A stretch of DNA of 64,000 nt from Vibrio hyugaensis (GTDB lineage Bacteria; Pseudomonadota; Gammaproteobacteria; Enterobacterales; Vibrionaceae). Within the stretch, counting starts at the first letter, position 1, and each line of letters begins with the position of its first letter. Made by a program: the position numbers and the translations under genes. The stretch spans positions 620,001 to 684,000 of the forward strand of contig NZ_CP025795.1 of the NCBI RefSeq assembly GCF_002906655.1, written 5' to 3'. This document shows positions 42,183 through 50,446 of this stretch, in pieces. A model generated the notes under the pieces. The model was not told the DNA's origin. It searched no databases and was given only the letters and a program-made list of their open reading frames with translations.

Positions 42183-42210
42183 AAAACGCAGTCTTCGGGC
42201 TGCGTTTTTT
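42183..42210 (+). terminator. Terminator of the oligopeptidase gene
   Basis: AACGCAG-tcttcgg-CTGCGTT with T6 tail. Confidence 0.85.
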
Positions 42211-42763
42211 GTTTTAGGTAGAACAGAAAAATGTGCGATGCCAACGTAGTTCACATAAATGATATTGAAGAATTTCCAAGAAGTGGAAGTATCGAACTCC
42301 AAGATGAAATAACATTTTATTAATGAAAATACTCTACAGTTGTAGAATATATGTTTAAGCCAACATGACTTATTTATTGGTGAAATCGCTGAAAAAGTAT
42401 ATAGCTAAACGTCTAGGTGGTTTCATCTTTCAATTGACCGTTTATTTTCTCTTTGGTTTGATTTCACATGTTCAATCTATATTAACTGAGCATTCATTGT
42501 TTGTTGTGATATCTACTATTTAGATAATTGTTAATCTAAATTTCATTTCAAATCTAAACCAAAATTTAGGTTATAACTCATATAACTATAGGTGATTGAA
42601 CTTACCGTTATCCTCTATTTAATTTAAATGCAGCGTTAAACAACCTGTTATTCGTAAATTCGCGTTGGAAATTGAACTTTCCGAGGCTCGATTCAGCTCG
42701 TCCGCGATTTATGCAGGTTTGATGACGCGTGCGTTTAATTGAATAAAAGATGGATAAAATCCT
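42211..42763. other. Long AT-rich intergenic region
   Basis: About 550 bases without a supported gene. Contains a dyad TCTACA-gt-TGTAGA at 42333-42346 and A/T-rich inverted stretches; likely the control region of the following outer-membrane gene. Confidence 0.45.
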
Positions 42764-43555
42764 ATGAATATGGTGAAACCGTCTGTTGTCGTGATGGCAG
42801 CAGCAATCCAGTTTGCGTCCCCCGTTTTTGCTGAGACAGATACAGATAAAGAACTACAAGATATGTCCGATCCTCTTGCGGTTTATACCCAAGCTGGCTT
42901 TGGCATTACGGACAAAGGGGCAAACATTAAGATAGGCCAAACCTATAAAGCGTCTCAACCGGGCACGATGGCAATGAACGTTATCGAAGTCAAAGGTATT
43001 GGTGGCGAACTGTTTGGCATTCGAGATGAAGATGACCCGTTGTACAGCAAAGTGGATGACAGTATTGATTCCTTCCGCCTGCGTAATTTCCAAGTTGAAG
43101 TTGCGAAAGGATTGGGACGTCAGCTTGATGTGAACTACGACGTGGATGCTGACAAGTTGGATGCATCGTATAGCTTCATCAAGGCCTTGCCGAAGCTCGG
43201 TGTTGTCCAGCTTTACCCATTAGCTGGTGCAGGTGTGACGATCGCCAATGACTTCAGTGGTGAAGACAACGGCTATGAGATTCCGGGCACGTTTACTGTG
43301 GTCGGTATGTACTCGAAAATCGATATTACCGACAAAATTTGGATCAACTACAACCCGATGTATATGCACACCTTGTCGGGCTCAAGTGTTTATAAAGACA
43401 CGTATTATGCGGGTGAGGATAATATCTTAACGCATGAATTTGCGATTTCTTACCAAATAACACCGCGTTCAAATATTCGTTACTTCGCTAACTGGAATGA
43501 GCAAGTCGACTTTGGAGATGGTGACCACCGCATCGAATACAACTACCAATTCTAA
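42764..43555 (+). CDS. Putative outer-membrane beta-barrel protein
   Basis: 263 residues with signal peptide MNMVKPSVVVMAAAIQFASP cleaved after VFA. The mature part alternates hydrophobic and polar residues in strands and ends YNYQF, the C-terminal Phe signature of outer-membrane barrels. The predicted strands GGELFGIRDEDDPLYSKVDD to RLRNFQVEVAKGLGRQ suggest an 8-10-strand barrel. No named family recognised. It is the first of three barrel genes in a row; a weak stem at 43710-43724 separates it from the FadL-like gene. Confidence 0.65.
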   Translation: MNMVKPSVVVMAAAIQFASPVFAETDTDKELQDMSDPLAVYTQAGFGITDKGANIKIGQTYKASQPGTMAMNVIEVKGIGGELFGIRDEDDPLYSKVDDSIDSFRLRNFQVEVAKGLGRQLDVNYDVDADKLDASYSFIKALPKLGVVQLYPLAGAGVTIANDFSGEDNGYEIPGTFTVVGMYSKIDITDKIWINYNPMYMHTLSGSSVYKDTYYAGEDNILTHEFAISYQITPRSNIRYFANWNEQVDFGDGDHRIEYNYQF

Positions 43556-43841
43556 TACGACTCATAAGATAAAAATAATTTACGTATTTTTGCTGTGTGA
43601 TGTTTGGTCACACATTAAGTGGAAATAACAAGGCGCATCAAATTTTAAGCGCGTTCGTCGTTGGTTTTATTTCAGACGACAAGATGAAAACAAAAATAGA
43701 AGAAAGACCAACCGCTTAGTCGGTTTTATTTCTCATTCAATCCACAAATTGCCTGTGCTGTGTGTGATGGTCAGTCCTTTCACTGATATACAACCAACGC
43801 CGCAGTACGGGTTTTCTCTTAACATACTTATAGGTTTTAGT

Positions 43842-44963
43842 ATGAAAAATCTTACCAAAATCGTTGCTGTGGGGTCCCTCATCTCGTGTGCAGCAGCGCA
43901 AGCAGGAGGTCTGTACTTGTACGAGACTTCCACCACAGACATTGGTTTAGCGTCTGCGGGTATGGCGGCAAGAGCGCAGGATGCCTCGGTCATGGCGGCG
44001 AACCCAGCAGGTCTGTCAAACGTGGCGGGTCAGTCATTCTCAGGTCATTTGATCAGCTTATATGGCGACACAACACTGGACACATTTGGTGGTGGTGACG
44101 CAGGAAACATCATTGGCTACGTGCCGCTTGGTTCTGCGTTTTACAGCCAACAAGTGAACGACAAGTGGACGCTTGGTATTGGTATGTACGGCAACTACGG
44201 CTTGGGTCTGGAATACGACAAGCTGTTCAGCCGTATTGATATTCCTAATGCAATTACTCAGGCCGTGACGGTTCAACCCTCTGCTTCATACCGTATTAAC
44301 GATCAATGGTCTGTAGGTGCTGCATTAGGCATCCATTACGGCATTTTAGATATGGATGTCAAAGTTGATGGTACGACACTCGCTGGTGGCATTGAAGATA
44401 CAGACACTCAAGTGAATGGCCGCGTTGGTGTGCTGTATGAATTGACTTCAGGTACTCGCTTAGGTCTGTCTTACTCGAATGAAACTGAGTTCGAATTCGA
44501 TGATAAGGACTTCTCGACCAGTGCCGTTGCGCCTCAGCAGTTTGTATTCAGTGCTTACCATGAGCTCAACGACAAACTGGCGGTGATGGGTAACCTGAAC
44601 TGGCAAGATTGGAGTGCTTACCAAACGCTGATGGATGTAGAAACACAAGACACCTACCAGATTGCTTTTGGTACACAGTACAAGGTTAATAGCAAAGTGA
44701 TGTGGAATGCAGGTTTCGCATTTGACTCAAGCATGTACACAGACCAATCCAACGGTGATCTGACTATCCCAACTGGCAACGCTTACCGTCTAGGTACGGG
44801 CATTGATTACAAGATTGATGAAGCAAGCACGGTTTCAGTTGCCTTTGAAGCGACCTTGATTGAATCGTCTGAAGTGAAAGGTCGAGCGGGTAACACGATT
44901 GCAAGCTTTGATGATCCAGCGTTGTACTTCTTGAGCATTGGCTACAGCTGGAAAAACCAATAA
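43842..44963 (+). CDS. OmpP1/FadL/TodX family outer-membrane transporter
   Basis: 373 residues from ATG 43842; the frame open from 43749 lacks a site. The signal peptide ends SCAAAQA, then GGLYLYETSTTDIGLASAGMAARAQDASVMAANPAGLS, with the family's NPAG motif in the hatch region. FadL channels carry long-chain fatty acids or other hydrophobic compounds across the outer membrane. It is somewhat shorter than E. coli FadL and ends IGYSWKNQ without a C-terminal aromatic, as in several OmpP1 proteins. Sits between two unnamed barrel genes. Confidence 0.85.
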   Translation: MKNLTKIVAVGSLISCAAAQAGGLYLYETSTTDIGLASAGMAARAQDASVMAANPAGLSNVAGQSFSGHLISLYGDTTLDTFGGGDAGNIIGYVPLGSAFYSQQVNDKWTLGIGMYGNYGLGLEYDKLFSRIDIPNAITQAVTVQPSASYRINDQWSVGAALGIHYGILDMDVKVDGTTLAGGIEDTDTQVNGRVGVLYELTSGTRLGLSYSNETEFEFDDKDFSTSAVAPQQFVFSAYHELNDKLAVMGNLNWQDWSAYQTLMDVETQDTYQIAFGTQYKVNSKVMWNAGFAFDSSMYTDQSNGDLTIPTGNAYRLGTGIDYKIDEASTVSVAFEATLIESSEVKGRAGNTIASFDDPALYFLSIGYSWKNQ

Positions 44964-45008
44964 TCCGGCGTTAACGCAATCACTAGATTAGCGATACGAC
45001 GAAAAGCA

Positions 45009-45044
45009 GCGGTAAGCACGTCCTAGGCTTACCGCCGTTTTTGT
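45009..45044 (+). terminator. Terminator after the FadL-like gene
   Basis: GCGGTAAGC-N9-GCTTACCGC stem, then CGTTTTTGTTT. Confidence 0.85.
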
Positions 45045-45125
45045 TTGTAGCGGGACGGTATCAATTCAACTGAACAAAAAGCACAAAGTAAAAAGACGAT
45101 AGCGAACTCGTCGAGGAAATTTGAA

Positions 45126-45923
45126 ATGAACAACACGTTTTGGCTGGCATGTGCAGCGTTAGTTTTAAGCTCGTCGGCTCTGGCTAGCGAACGCGTTCCC
45201 AAAGAGAACAAAAACAAATTAGCCGATGATCCAACAAAGGTGATCACCAAGTTCGGTGCGGCTTATTCCAACAACTATGATTTTGATGACCAGAACATCT
45301 CATTCTCTGGTTCCTTAGCATTGGATGAAGCACGCAAGATTAATGTCCGTATCAATGATGATGCAAGTGAGTGGCGTGTGGGCGGCTCTTGGTTGTTTCC
45401 CGTTGGTATCGTGAACTTCAACTTTGGTAAGAATGAGTACACCAATGGCGCAGACCAAACCAATTATAGTGTTGGAACGTTTGTACCTCTGAGTTACTTC
45501 GGTATCGAGCCTGCGGGCTTCCAGATCTTCCCAATGGCAGGCTACACCTATAACGATGGCGATGTGCCTGTTTGTGACGGTGCAGGGGAAAGTGCATGTT
45601 CGGATCCTGGTTTCAGTGGTACACCTAGCCCCGAGAATGGGTTCAACATGATGAATTCTTCTGGTAGTAGCGGCTATTTAGGCGCATTTACGTTAAAACC
45701 TTTGACAGAGCAACTAACGTTGATGGGGTTTGCTGGTGGATCTTACGGTTCGGAAAACAGTGAAGGGGATAATTACCAAGGCGTTTTTGGTGGAGTAGGC
45801 ATGAGTTATCTGGTGCAGAAACGTCACTCCTTTAATGTGATGACGTTTGCCATGGACAACAACACTTATCTCGATGACCCTGACAAGCGTGTCATCTTCT
45901 CATACCAATATCAGTTTGAATAA
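45126..45923 (+). CDS. Putative outer-membrane beta-barrel protein
   Basis: 265 residues; GAGG 9 bases before ATG 45126. Signal peptide MNNTFWLACAALVLSSSALA, then barrel-like strands such as ARKINVRINDDASEWRVGGS and GIVNFNFGKNEYTNGADQ. A cysteine pair in VPVCDGAGESACSDPG could form a loop disulfide. It ends FSYQYQFE, one residue beyond the usual terminal Phe. Weak similarity of layout to the 42764 product (both about 265 residues, N-terminal acidic segment, terminal QYQF/NYQF) suggests they are distant paralogues. Function unknown. Confidence 0.6.
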   Translation: MNNTFWLACAALVLSSSALASERVPKENKNKLADDPTKVITKFGAAYSNNYDFDDQNISFSGSLALDEARKINVRINDDASEWRVGGSWLFPVGIVNFNFGKNEYTNGADQTNYSVGTFVPLSYFGIEPAGFQIFPMAGYTYNDGDVPVCDGAGESACSDPGFSGTPSPENGFNMMNSSGSSGYLGAFTLKPLTEQLTLMGFAGGSYGSENSEGDNYQGVFGGVGMSYLVQKRHSFNVMTFAMDNNTYLDDPDKRVIFSYQYQFE

Positions 45924-45935
45924 TCGAGCATGTGT

Positions 45936-45965
45936 CATACCACTCGCTACTTCACGAGTGGTATG
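45936..45965. other. Perfect 11-bp inverted repeat after the barrel gene
   Basis: CATACCACTCG-N8-CGAGTGGTATG, 13 bases after the stop and 40 bases from the convergent speG stop. There is no U-tract on either strand, so it is a 3'-end stem or a rho-assisted end. Confidence 0.6.
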
Positions 45966-46005
45966 TCCAATCTCGTTCACCCAACCGTGTGAAAGGGATT
46001 TGCGC

Positions 46006-46536
46006 TTATTGGTCAATTTCAAATTTTGTACGAAATTGATTTTGCAAAATGTACATACGTTTCACATCTCTATAGCTGCCATTAATGAAGAACTCTTGCA
46101 CTAAATGACCTTCCTCAATAAAGCCACATTTCTCATAGAGATGAATGGCCTTTTCGTTGTCGAGCGCCACCAATAGATAAATTTTGTGCAAGTTTAAGAT
46201 TGAAAACGAATAATCAAGTGCACGATTAATGACTTCTTCCGCGTAACCTCTACCTTGATGATCAGGGGCGATAATAATTTGGAACTCGGCGCTACGGTGA
46301 ATATAGTTAATTTCAATAAGCTCTACGAGGCCAATAAGTACGCCTTGCTCATCCTCTACTACAAAGCGACGTTCTGCATCATCATGAATGTGCTTTCTGT
46401 ACAATTCTTCTAATTCATCATGCGACTCATACGGTTCCTCAAACCAATACGTCATGATATTACGGTTATTGTTGAGATCGTGAATAAAACGCAAATCAGA
46501 ACGTTCTAAAGCGCGAATTGTGAGTCCATTTTTCAT
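46006..46536 (-). CDS. speG: Spermidine N1-acetyltransferase
   Basis: 176 residues nearly matching V. cholerae SpeG over recognisable stretches: [57 protein letters not shown]. The acetyl-CoA loop is [10 protein letters not shown]. SpeG acetylates spermidine and spermine in the cytoplasm and is a dodecamer with an allosteric polyamine site in Vibrio. GGGAGAAAGACA precedes the ATG. Monocistronic; no polyamine biosynthesis genes nearby. Confidence 0.95.
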   Translation of the reverse strand: MKNGLTIRALERSDLRFIHDLNNNRNIMTYWFEEPYESHDELEELYRKHIHDDAERRFVVEDEQGVLIGLVELIEINYIHRSAEFQIIIAPDHQGRGYAEEVINRALDYSFSILNLHKIYLLVALDNEKAIHLYEKCGFIEEGHLVQEFFINGSYRDVKRMYILQNQFRTKFEIDQ

Positions 46537-46560
46537 TGTCTTTCTCCCAATAGGATTCGA

Positions 46561-46640
46561 TATCCAAGTTGCCTCAAGAAACTAAGTTTTAGCGAGAATG
46601 ACTTGGTTTGGTTAACCTCATCATAGCGTAATAGGGGGAA
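46561..46640 (-). repeat. Truncated copy D of the dispersed repeat
   Basis: TATCCAAGTTGCCTCAAGA, then AGCGAGAATGACTTGGTTTG matches the start of copy B; the rest is mostly deleted with only a trace (ATAGCGTAATAG). It lies just upstream of speG. Confidence 0.6.
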
Positions 46641-46839
46641 ATCTCCCCTTTACTTATGCGAAGCTGAATGCGTAAAAGCGAACTCTATCAAACCTTAACA
46701 AAGCCTTGAAAAACAAGGCTTATAACAATAATAAATGTTAATCATAACGACAAAAAATCTGATTAGGCTAAGGGGGCGATTTCAGCTTAAATACCGCCAA
46801 CGACTTAAGGTCATAATCTACATAAACAGGGTATTAAAT

Positions 46840-46992
46840 ATGTTTTCAATCGGTGACGTAGTAGTAGCTACTAAAGGTATCGATCTTGGTGAAATGGTTG
46901 TTACAGGTCTAAGCAGCGGCGGTTTTTACGTACGCGTTAAAGCTGGCGAAGCAACGCTAACTTACCCAGCTAAAGACGTTAAGAAAGCATAA
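46840..46992 (+). CDS. 50-residue small hypothetical protein
   Basis: ATG 46840 with CAGGG upstream gives MFSIGDVVVATKGIDLGEMV and ends YPAKDVKKA; the open frame further upstream is not needed. The all-beta sequence with V.. and G at regular spacing (VVATKGIDLGEMVVTGLSSGGFYVRV) resembles a tiny SH3/KOW-like barrel. A strong terminator follows. Conserved-looking codon use and both signals support a real gene; function unknown. Confidence 0.6.
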   Translation: MFSIGDVVVATKGIDLGEMVVTGLSSGGFYVRVKAGEATLTYPAKDVKKA

Positions 46993-47010
46993 TTTAATTT
47001 GCTGACTTGC

Positions 47011-47041
47011 AAAAAAGGTAGCTTACGAGCTGCCTTTTTTT
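47011..47041 (+). terminator. Terminator after the 50-residue gene
   Basis: AAAAAAGGTAGC / GCTGCCTTTTTTT stem-loop. Confidence 0.85.
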
Positions 47042-47153
47042 GTGCCCATATTATTTTCCTTTACCCCTTCCACCATTCTTACTTTATTTCGTTCTGAATT
47101 ATTTTCAATCGAATTTAATATGTTTGGTTAATATATTGGAGCTCCCGTCATTT

Positions 47154-47167
47154 TTGACTCATATCAA
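47154..47167 (+). promoter_or_regulatory. FNR-like site upstream of the cytochrome peroxidase gene
   Basis: TTGACTCATATCAA matches TTGAT-N4-ATCAA with one mismatch, about 195 bases before the start codon. E. coli yhjA, the homologue, is FNR-activated, which supports the reading. The surrounding 370 bases (46993-47360) are AT-rich with no gene. Confidence 0.55.
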
Positions 47168-47360
47168 TAAAAGTTCTAGTTTTAAGTTGTTGTTTTTATG
47201 TTGTATTTTTTACGTTCGTCGGCAAGTGTCTGTTTTAAAAAACTATTAGATGTTAAATCCGCTTCTCATCTAAATATTCGATTAATATCTATTCCTTTTT
47301 CCCATTTTTAAAAATATCGGTATTTCAATAACTTTTGCCGCAACGGATTAGGGGAAAGTG

Positions 47361-48767
47361 ATGAATAAAAAGAAAATTACGCTAGGGATCGTTGGAGCAG
47401 GCTTAGTGGCTTACTTAGGTACTGTCTACATGGTGAAGCAAGACGATCAAAAAGTGGCTCAACAACAGTTAGCGCAGTTCAGTTCTCTGGATAAATCGAC
47501 GCTAGACTATCAAGCAATGAAGGTGCTCTCAGACAAAGGCTGTGGTTATTGTCATACGCCAAACAGCGAAATGCCGTTCTACTCAGAAATGCCAGTAGCA
47601 AAACAAATCATGGAAGCGGATGTTCGTGTTGCGATGCGTCATTTCGATATGACCAACCTGTTTGATGATGTCAAACAAGATGATTTGGTCTCTGAAGTCG
47701 CACTTGCTCGTCTTGAGAAGGTGCTTTACGACGACTCAATGCCGCCAGCGATTTACCTCACGATGCACTGGTCAGCAAGCATGTCGAAAGAAGAGAAGCA
47801 TACATTGTTGAAATGGATTCGTGAGAAGCGTGCAGAGCGTCATGCCCAGTCTCCGGTATCTGAAGAACGTAAAACCAAAGTTCTACAACCAATTTACACC
47901 ACGTTCGACACCGATTCAGACAAGGCTGAGCTGGGTAAGGTGCTTTATCACGACACGCGACTATCAGGAGACAATAGTGTCTCATGTGCGTCATGCCATG
48001 GCCTTGATACAGGCGGCGTGGACCGACTCGTAACGTCTGTTGGTATTCACGGCCAAGTTGGTGGCATTAACGCGCCAACCGTATTTAACGCTGTGTACAA
48101 CAAACTGCAATTCTGGGATGGCCGTGCTGCGGATCTGCAAGACCAAGCGGGTGGTCCTCCGTTTAACCCTATTGAAATGGGTTCTGTGGATTGGGATGAA
48201 ATCGTCGACAAGTTAAGCCAAGACCCAGAAATGGTTGCGATGTTCAAAAAGGTTTACTCAGGTGAGATTAATGGCAACAACATTACGGATGCGATTGCCG
48301 AATTTGAGAAAACCCTAACCACACCAAATAGCCGCTTCGACCAATACATGATGGGTGATACTCAAGCGCTGGACTCGCACGAGAAATACGGTTTAATGTT
48401 GTTCAAGAAGTACGATTGTCAAACCTGTCACGCAGGTGAAGCGATGGGTGGTGAAACGTTTGAAACCATGGGCATGAAAGCGGACTACTTTGCTGAGCGT
48501 GGTACTGATATGACGGACGCAGACCTTGGTCGTTACAACTTCACTGGTAACAAAGAAGACAAACACAAGTTTAAAGTGCCAACCTTGCGCAACATTGAAC
48601 TGACACCACCATACTTCCACGATGGTCATGCTGATACGCTAGAAAAAGCCATCTACGACATGGGTAAGTACCAAGTCGGAGTGGAAATGTCGGATGAAGA
48701 AGTGGATGCCATCAAAGCGTTCTTGAAAACACTGACGGGTGATTATGAAGGCCGTCCTTTAAGTTAA
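47361..48767 (+). CDS. Tri-heme cytochrome c peroxidase (YhjA/Ccp type)
   Basis: 468 residues from ATG 47361 (AGGGGAAAG upstream). An N-terminal membrane helix ITLGIVGAGLVAYLGTVYMV anchors it to the inner membrane facing the periplasm. Three CxxCH haem sites are present: CGYCH at 61-65 in an extra N-terminal domain, CASCH at 209-213 and CQTCH at 353-357 in the classical di-haem peroxidase core. This matches E. coli YhjA, a quinol peroxidase that lets cells use H2O2 as electron acceptor under low oxygen. An FNR-like box upstream fits. Confidence 0.93.
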   Translation: MNKKKITLGIVGAGLVAYLGTVYMVKQDDQKVAQQQLAQFSSLDKSTLDYQAMKVLSDKGCGYCHTPNSEMPFYSEMPVAKQIMEADVRVAMRHFDMTNLFDDVKQDDLVSEVALARLEKVLYDDSMPPAIYLTMHWSASMSKEEKHTLLKWIREKRAERHAQSPVSEERKTKVLQPIYTTFDTDSDKAELGKVLYHDTRLSGDNSVSCASCHGLDTGGVDRLVTSVGIHGQVGGINAPTVFNAVYNKLQFWDGRAADLQDQAGGPPFNPIEMGSVDWDEIVDKLSQDPEMVAMFKKVYSGEINGNNITDAIAEFEKTLTTPNSRFDQYMMGDTQALDSHEKYGLMLFKKYDCQTCHAGEAMGGETFETMGMKADYFAERGTDMTDADLGRYNFTGNKEDKHKFKVPTLRNIELTPPYFHDGHADTLEKAIYDMGKYQVGVEMSDEEVDAIKAFLKTLTGDYEGRPLS

Positions 48768-48821
48768 GCTAGGGCATAACCAACAAGTTTGTCACCGATA
48801 AAACGATAGACTTCGCAATCG

Positions 48822-48852
48822 AGACCACCTTTGATTAAGGTGGTCTTTTTTA
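48822..48852 (+). terminator. Terminator of the cytochrome peroxidase gene
   Basis: AGACCACCTT-tgatt-AAGGTGGTCT with T6 tail. Confidence 0.85.
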
Positions 48853-48882
48853 TGGAACAAATTCAATCAAGTAGGGATAGAT

Positions 48883-49245
48883 ATGATTGATCATTTTGAA
48901 ATCAAAGTTGTGGATTTTGATGCTTGTGTCGCTTTTTACTCCAAGGTGCTTACCCCTCTGGGCATCGAACTAAAATGGTTGGACGAAGCAGCGGCAGGCT
49001 TTGGATTAGTTGGTGAACCCAATACGCGTTTTCTGATAGAAAAGAGTGACCAAAGTGCCCCTTGCCACATTGCGTTTAAAGCGAATGACAAAGCGTCCGT
49101 CGAGGCTTTTCATAGAACAGGTATCGAAGCTGGGTTTACTTGTCATGGAGAGCTAGGTTTACGTGAACACTATGCGCCAAATTACTACGCAGCGTTCTTT
49201 TATGATCCCGATGGTAACAACATCGAAGCGGTGGTTTTTTTATAG
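48883..49245 (+). CDS. VOC family protein
   Basis: 120 residues, MIDHFEIKVVDFDACVAFYS with metal-ligand His4, a second His in CHIAFKANDKAS and an end YDPDGNNIEAVVFL carrying the Glu ligand. A compact two-module glyoxalase/bleomycin-resistance-like protein; possible lactoylglutathione-lyase-type or drug-binding role. Begins a run of small single-domain enzyme genes. Confidence 0.85.
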   Translation: MIDHFEIKVVDFDACVAFYSKVLTPLGIELKWLDEAAAGFGLVGEPNTRFLIEKSDQSAPCHIAFKANDKASVEAFHRTGIEAGFTCHGELGLREHYAPNYYAAFFYDPDGNNIEAVVFL

Positions 49246-49372
49246 GGCGTTAGCTATGGGATGATCCAGAGGGTATTTACTGATCGAACGATCGTTAGGT
49301 CATTGGTTTTACGATCAAGATAGAAGATAATCGAGCTCCTATTTCATCCCTATAAAAAGAACGAAAAATACT

Positions 49373-49888
49373 ATGAAAGTTGTCGTCACAAAGGCACAAA
49401 AACAGCACGCTCAAGGCATTACCGAAGTTCTCAATCCCATCATAGAAGAGGGCTTATATACAATCCTTGATACCACCTTCACCCCAGAAGAGGAAGAAGG
49501 CTTCATTGAAAGCTTTCCTGAATCGGGTGTGTTCAATGTGGCATTGAATGTAAAAGAAGGGAACGAGGAAGACAGCGCCGTGCTGGGTTTCCAAAACGTA
49601 GAGCCTTTCGCCAGTTATACCAAGGCGTTTGCTCACGTTGGTATTATTGGTACGTTCGTCGATGCCAAATGCCGCCGACAAGGTGTCGCTTCAGCGCTGT
49701 TTACCGCCACCTTTGCTGATGCTAAATCCAAAGGCTATGAAAAGCTGTTTGCCTATGTACGAGAAGACAACCCCAACGCGCTCGCAACGTATCTAAAACA
49801 TGGCTTTGAAGTGGTCGGTACCGCAAAGAAGCATGCCAAAGTTAACGGCCAGTACATCAATGAAGTCATGATCGAGAAGTTTCTCTAA
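49373..49888 (+). CDS. GNAT family N-acetyltransferase
   Basis: 171 residues, MKVVVTKAQKQHAQGITEVL. The acetyl-CoA-binding CRRQGVASALFTATFADAKS follows beta strand IIGTFVDA, and LATYLKHGFEVVGTAKKHAK is the usual C-terminal motif. The layout resembles phosphinothricin/ L-amino-acid acetyltransferases, but the substrate is not clear. It ends 19 bases before a Nudix gene, so the two may be co-transcribed. Confidence 0.83.
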   Translation: MKVVVTKAQKQHAQGITEVLNPIIEEGLYTILDTTFTPEEEEGFIESFPESGVFNVALNVKEGNEEDSAVLGFQNVEPFASYTKAFAHVGIIGTFVDAKCRRQGVASALFTATFADAKSKGYEKLFAYVREDNPNALATYLKHGFEVVGTAKKHAKVNGQYINEVMIEKFL

Positions 49889-49907
49889 CGCTTAGAAGGA
49901 AAACAAG

Positions 49908-50306
49908 ATGCACAAGTCTGCAGGTATCATCATTAAAGACGGCGCGTTGCTAGTGCTGCGCTCAAAAGGCAAAGACACCTTCTATGCGCCGGGTGGAAAA
50001 CTGGATAGTGGCGAAACGTCAGAGCAAGCGTTGTGTCGTGAACTGCAAGAAGAAGTAAGCATTGTCGTGGCGGAAGATGCCTTAACGCTGTTTGGTCGCT
50101 TTGAGGCGCCTGCACACGATAAAGACGGCATTACTTTAGTCATGGACGTGTTCTTCGTTAATGATTATTCGGGCGAGGTGGTTGCCAGTAACGAAATCGA
50201 AGAGTGCCAATGGGTAGATTCTTCAAACGTGGATGACATCGCGATAAGCACGATTTTCCGCAATGAGGTTTTCCCGAGCTTGGTTGAACAAGGACTAGTG
50301 AAATAA
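49908..50306 (+). CDS. Nudix hydrolase family protein
   Basis: 132 residues with AGAAGGA upstream. The Nudix box reads GKLDSGETSEQALCRELQEE then VSI: G-x5-E-x7-RE-L-x-EE is intact, but the usual Gly near the end is Ser. It should hydrolyse a nucleoside diphosphate linked to some moiety with Mg2+. It follows a GNAT gene closely and ends at a strong terminator. The substrate is not predictable. Confidence 0.85.
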   Translation: MHKSAGIIIKDGALLVLRSKGKDTFYAPGGKLDSGETSEQALCRELQEEVSIVVAEDALTLFGRFEAPAHDKDGITLVMDVFFVNDYSGEVVASNEIEECQWVDSSNVDDIAISTIFRNEVFPSLVEQGLVK

Positions 50307-50326
50307 CGCTAAATCTCGGCCAGAAT

Positions 50327-50366
50327 AAAAACGCCCACAATGTAAATGCATTGTGGGCGTTTTTTT
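50327..50366 (+). terminator. Terminator of the GNAT-Nudix unit
   Basis: AAAAACGCCCACAATG / CATTGTGGGCGTTTTTTT, a long perfect stem usable in both directions. Confidence 0.9.
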
Positions 50367-50388
50367 GAATCTTTTTCTACAATTCATG

Positions 50389-50419
50389 TTGACCTGTCTA
50401 TAACTCTACAGTTTAAGAT
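50389..50419 (+). promoter_or_regulatory. MerR-type promoter with 19-bp spacer
   Basis: TTGACC (-35) and TAAGAT (-10) are separated by exactly 19 bp holding the dyad CTGT...ACAG around CTATAACTCT. Over-long spacers with a central dyad are the hallmark of MerR-activated promoters. It lies 28 bases before the MerR-fusion start, implying autoregulation. Confidence 0.75.
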
Positions 50420-50446
50420 GCTTTCATCAGTGCTGAGGAAAATTAC

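Noticed and set aside
42333..42346. Dyad TCTACA-gt-TGTAGA resembling the TetR operator at 11857-11873
   Set aside because: The half-sites match but the spacing is two bases instead of one, and it lies 420 bases before the next gene, so shared binding cannot be argued from this alone.
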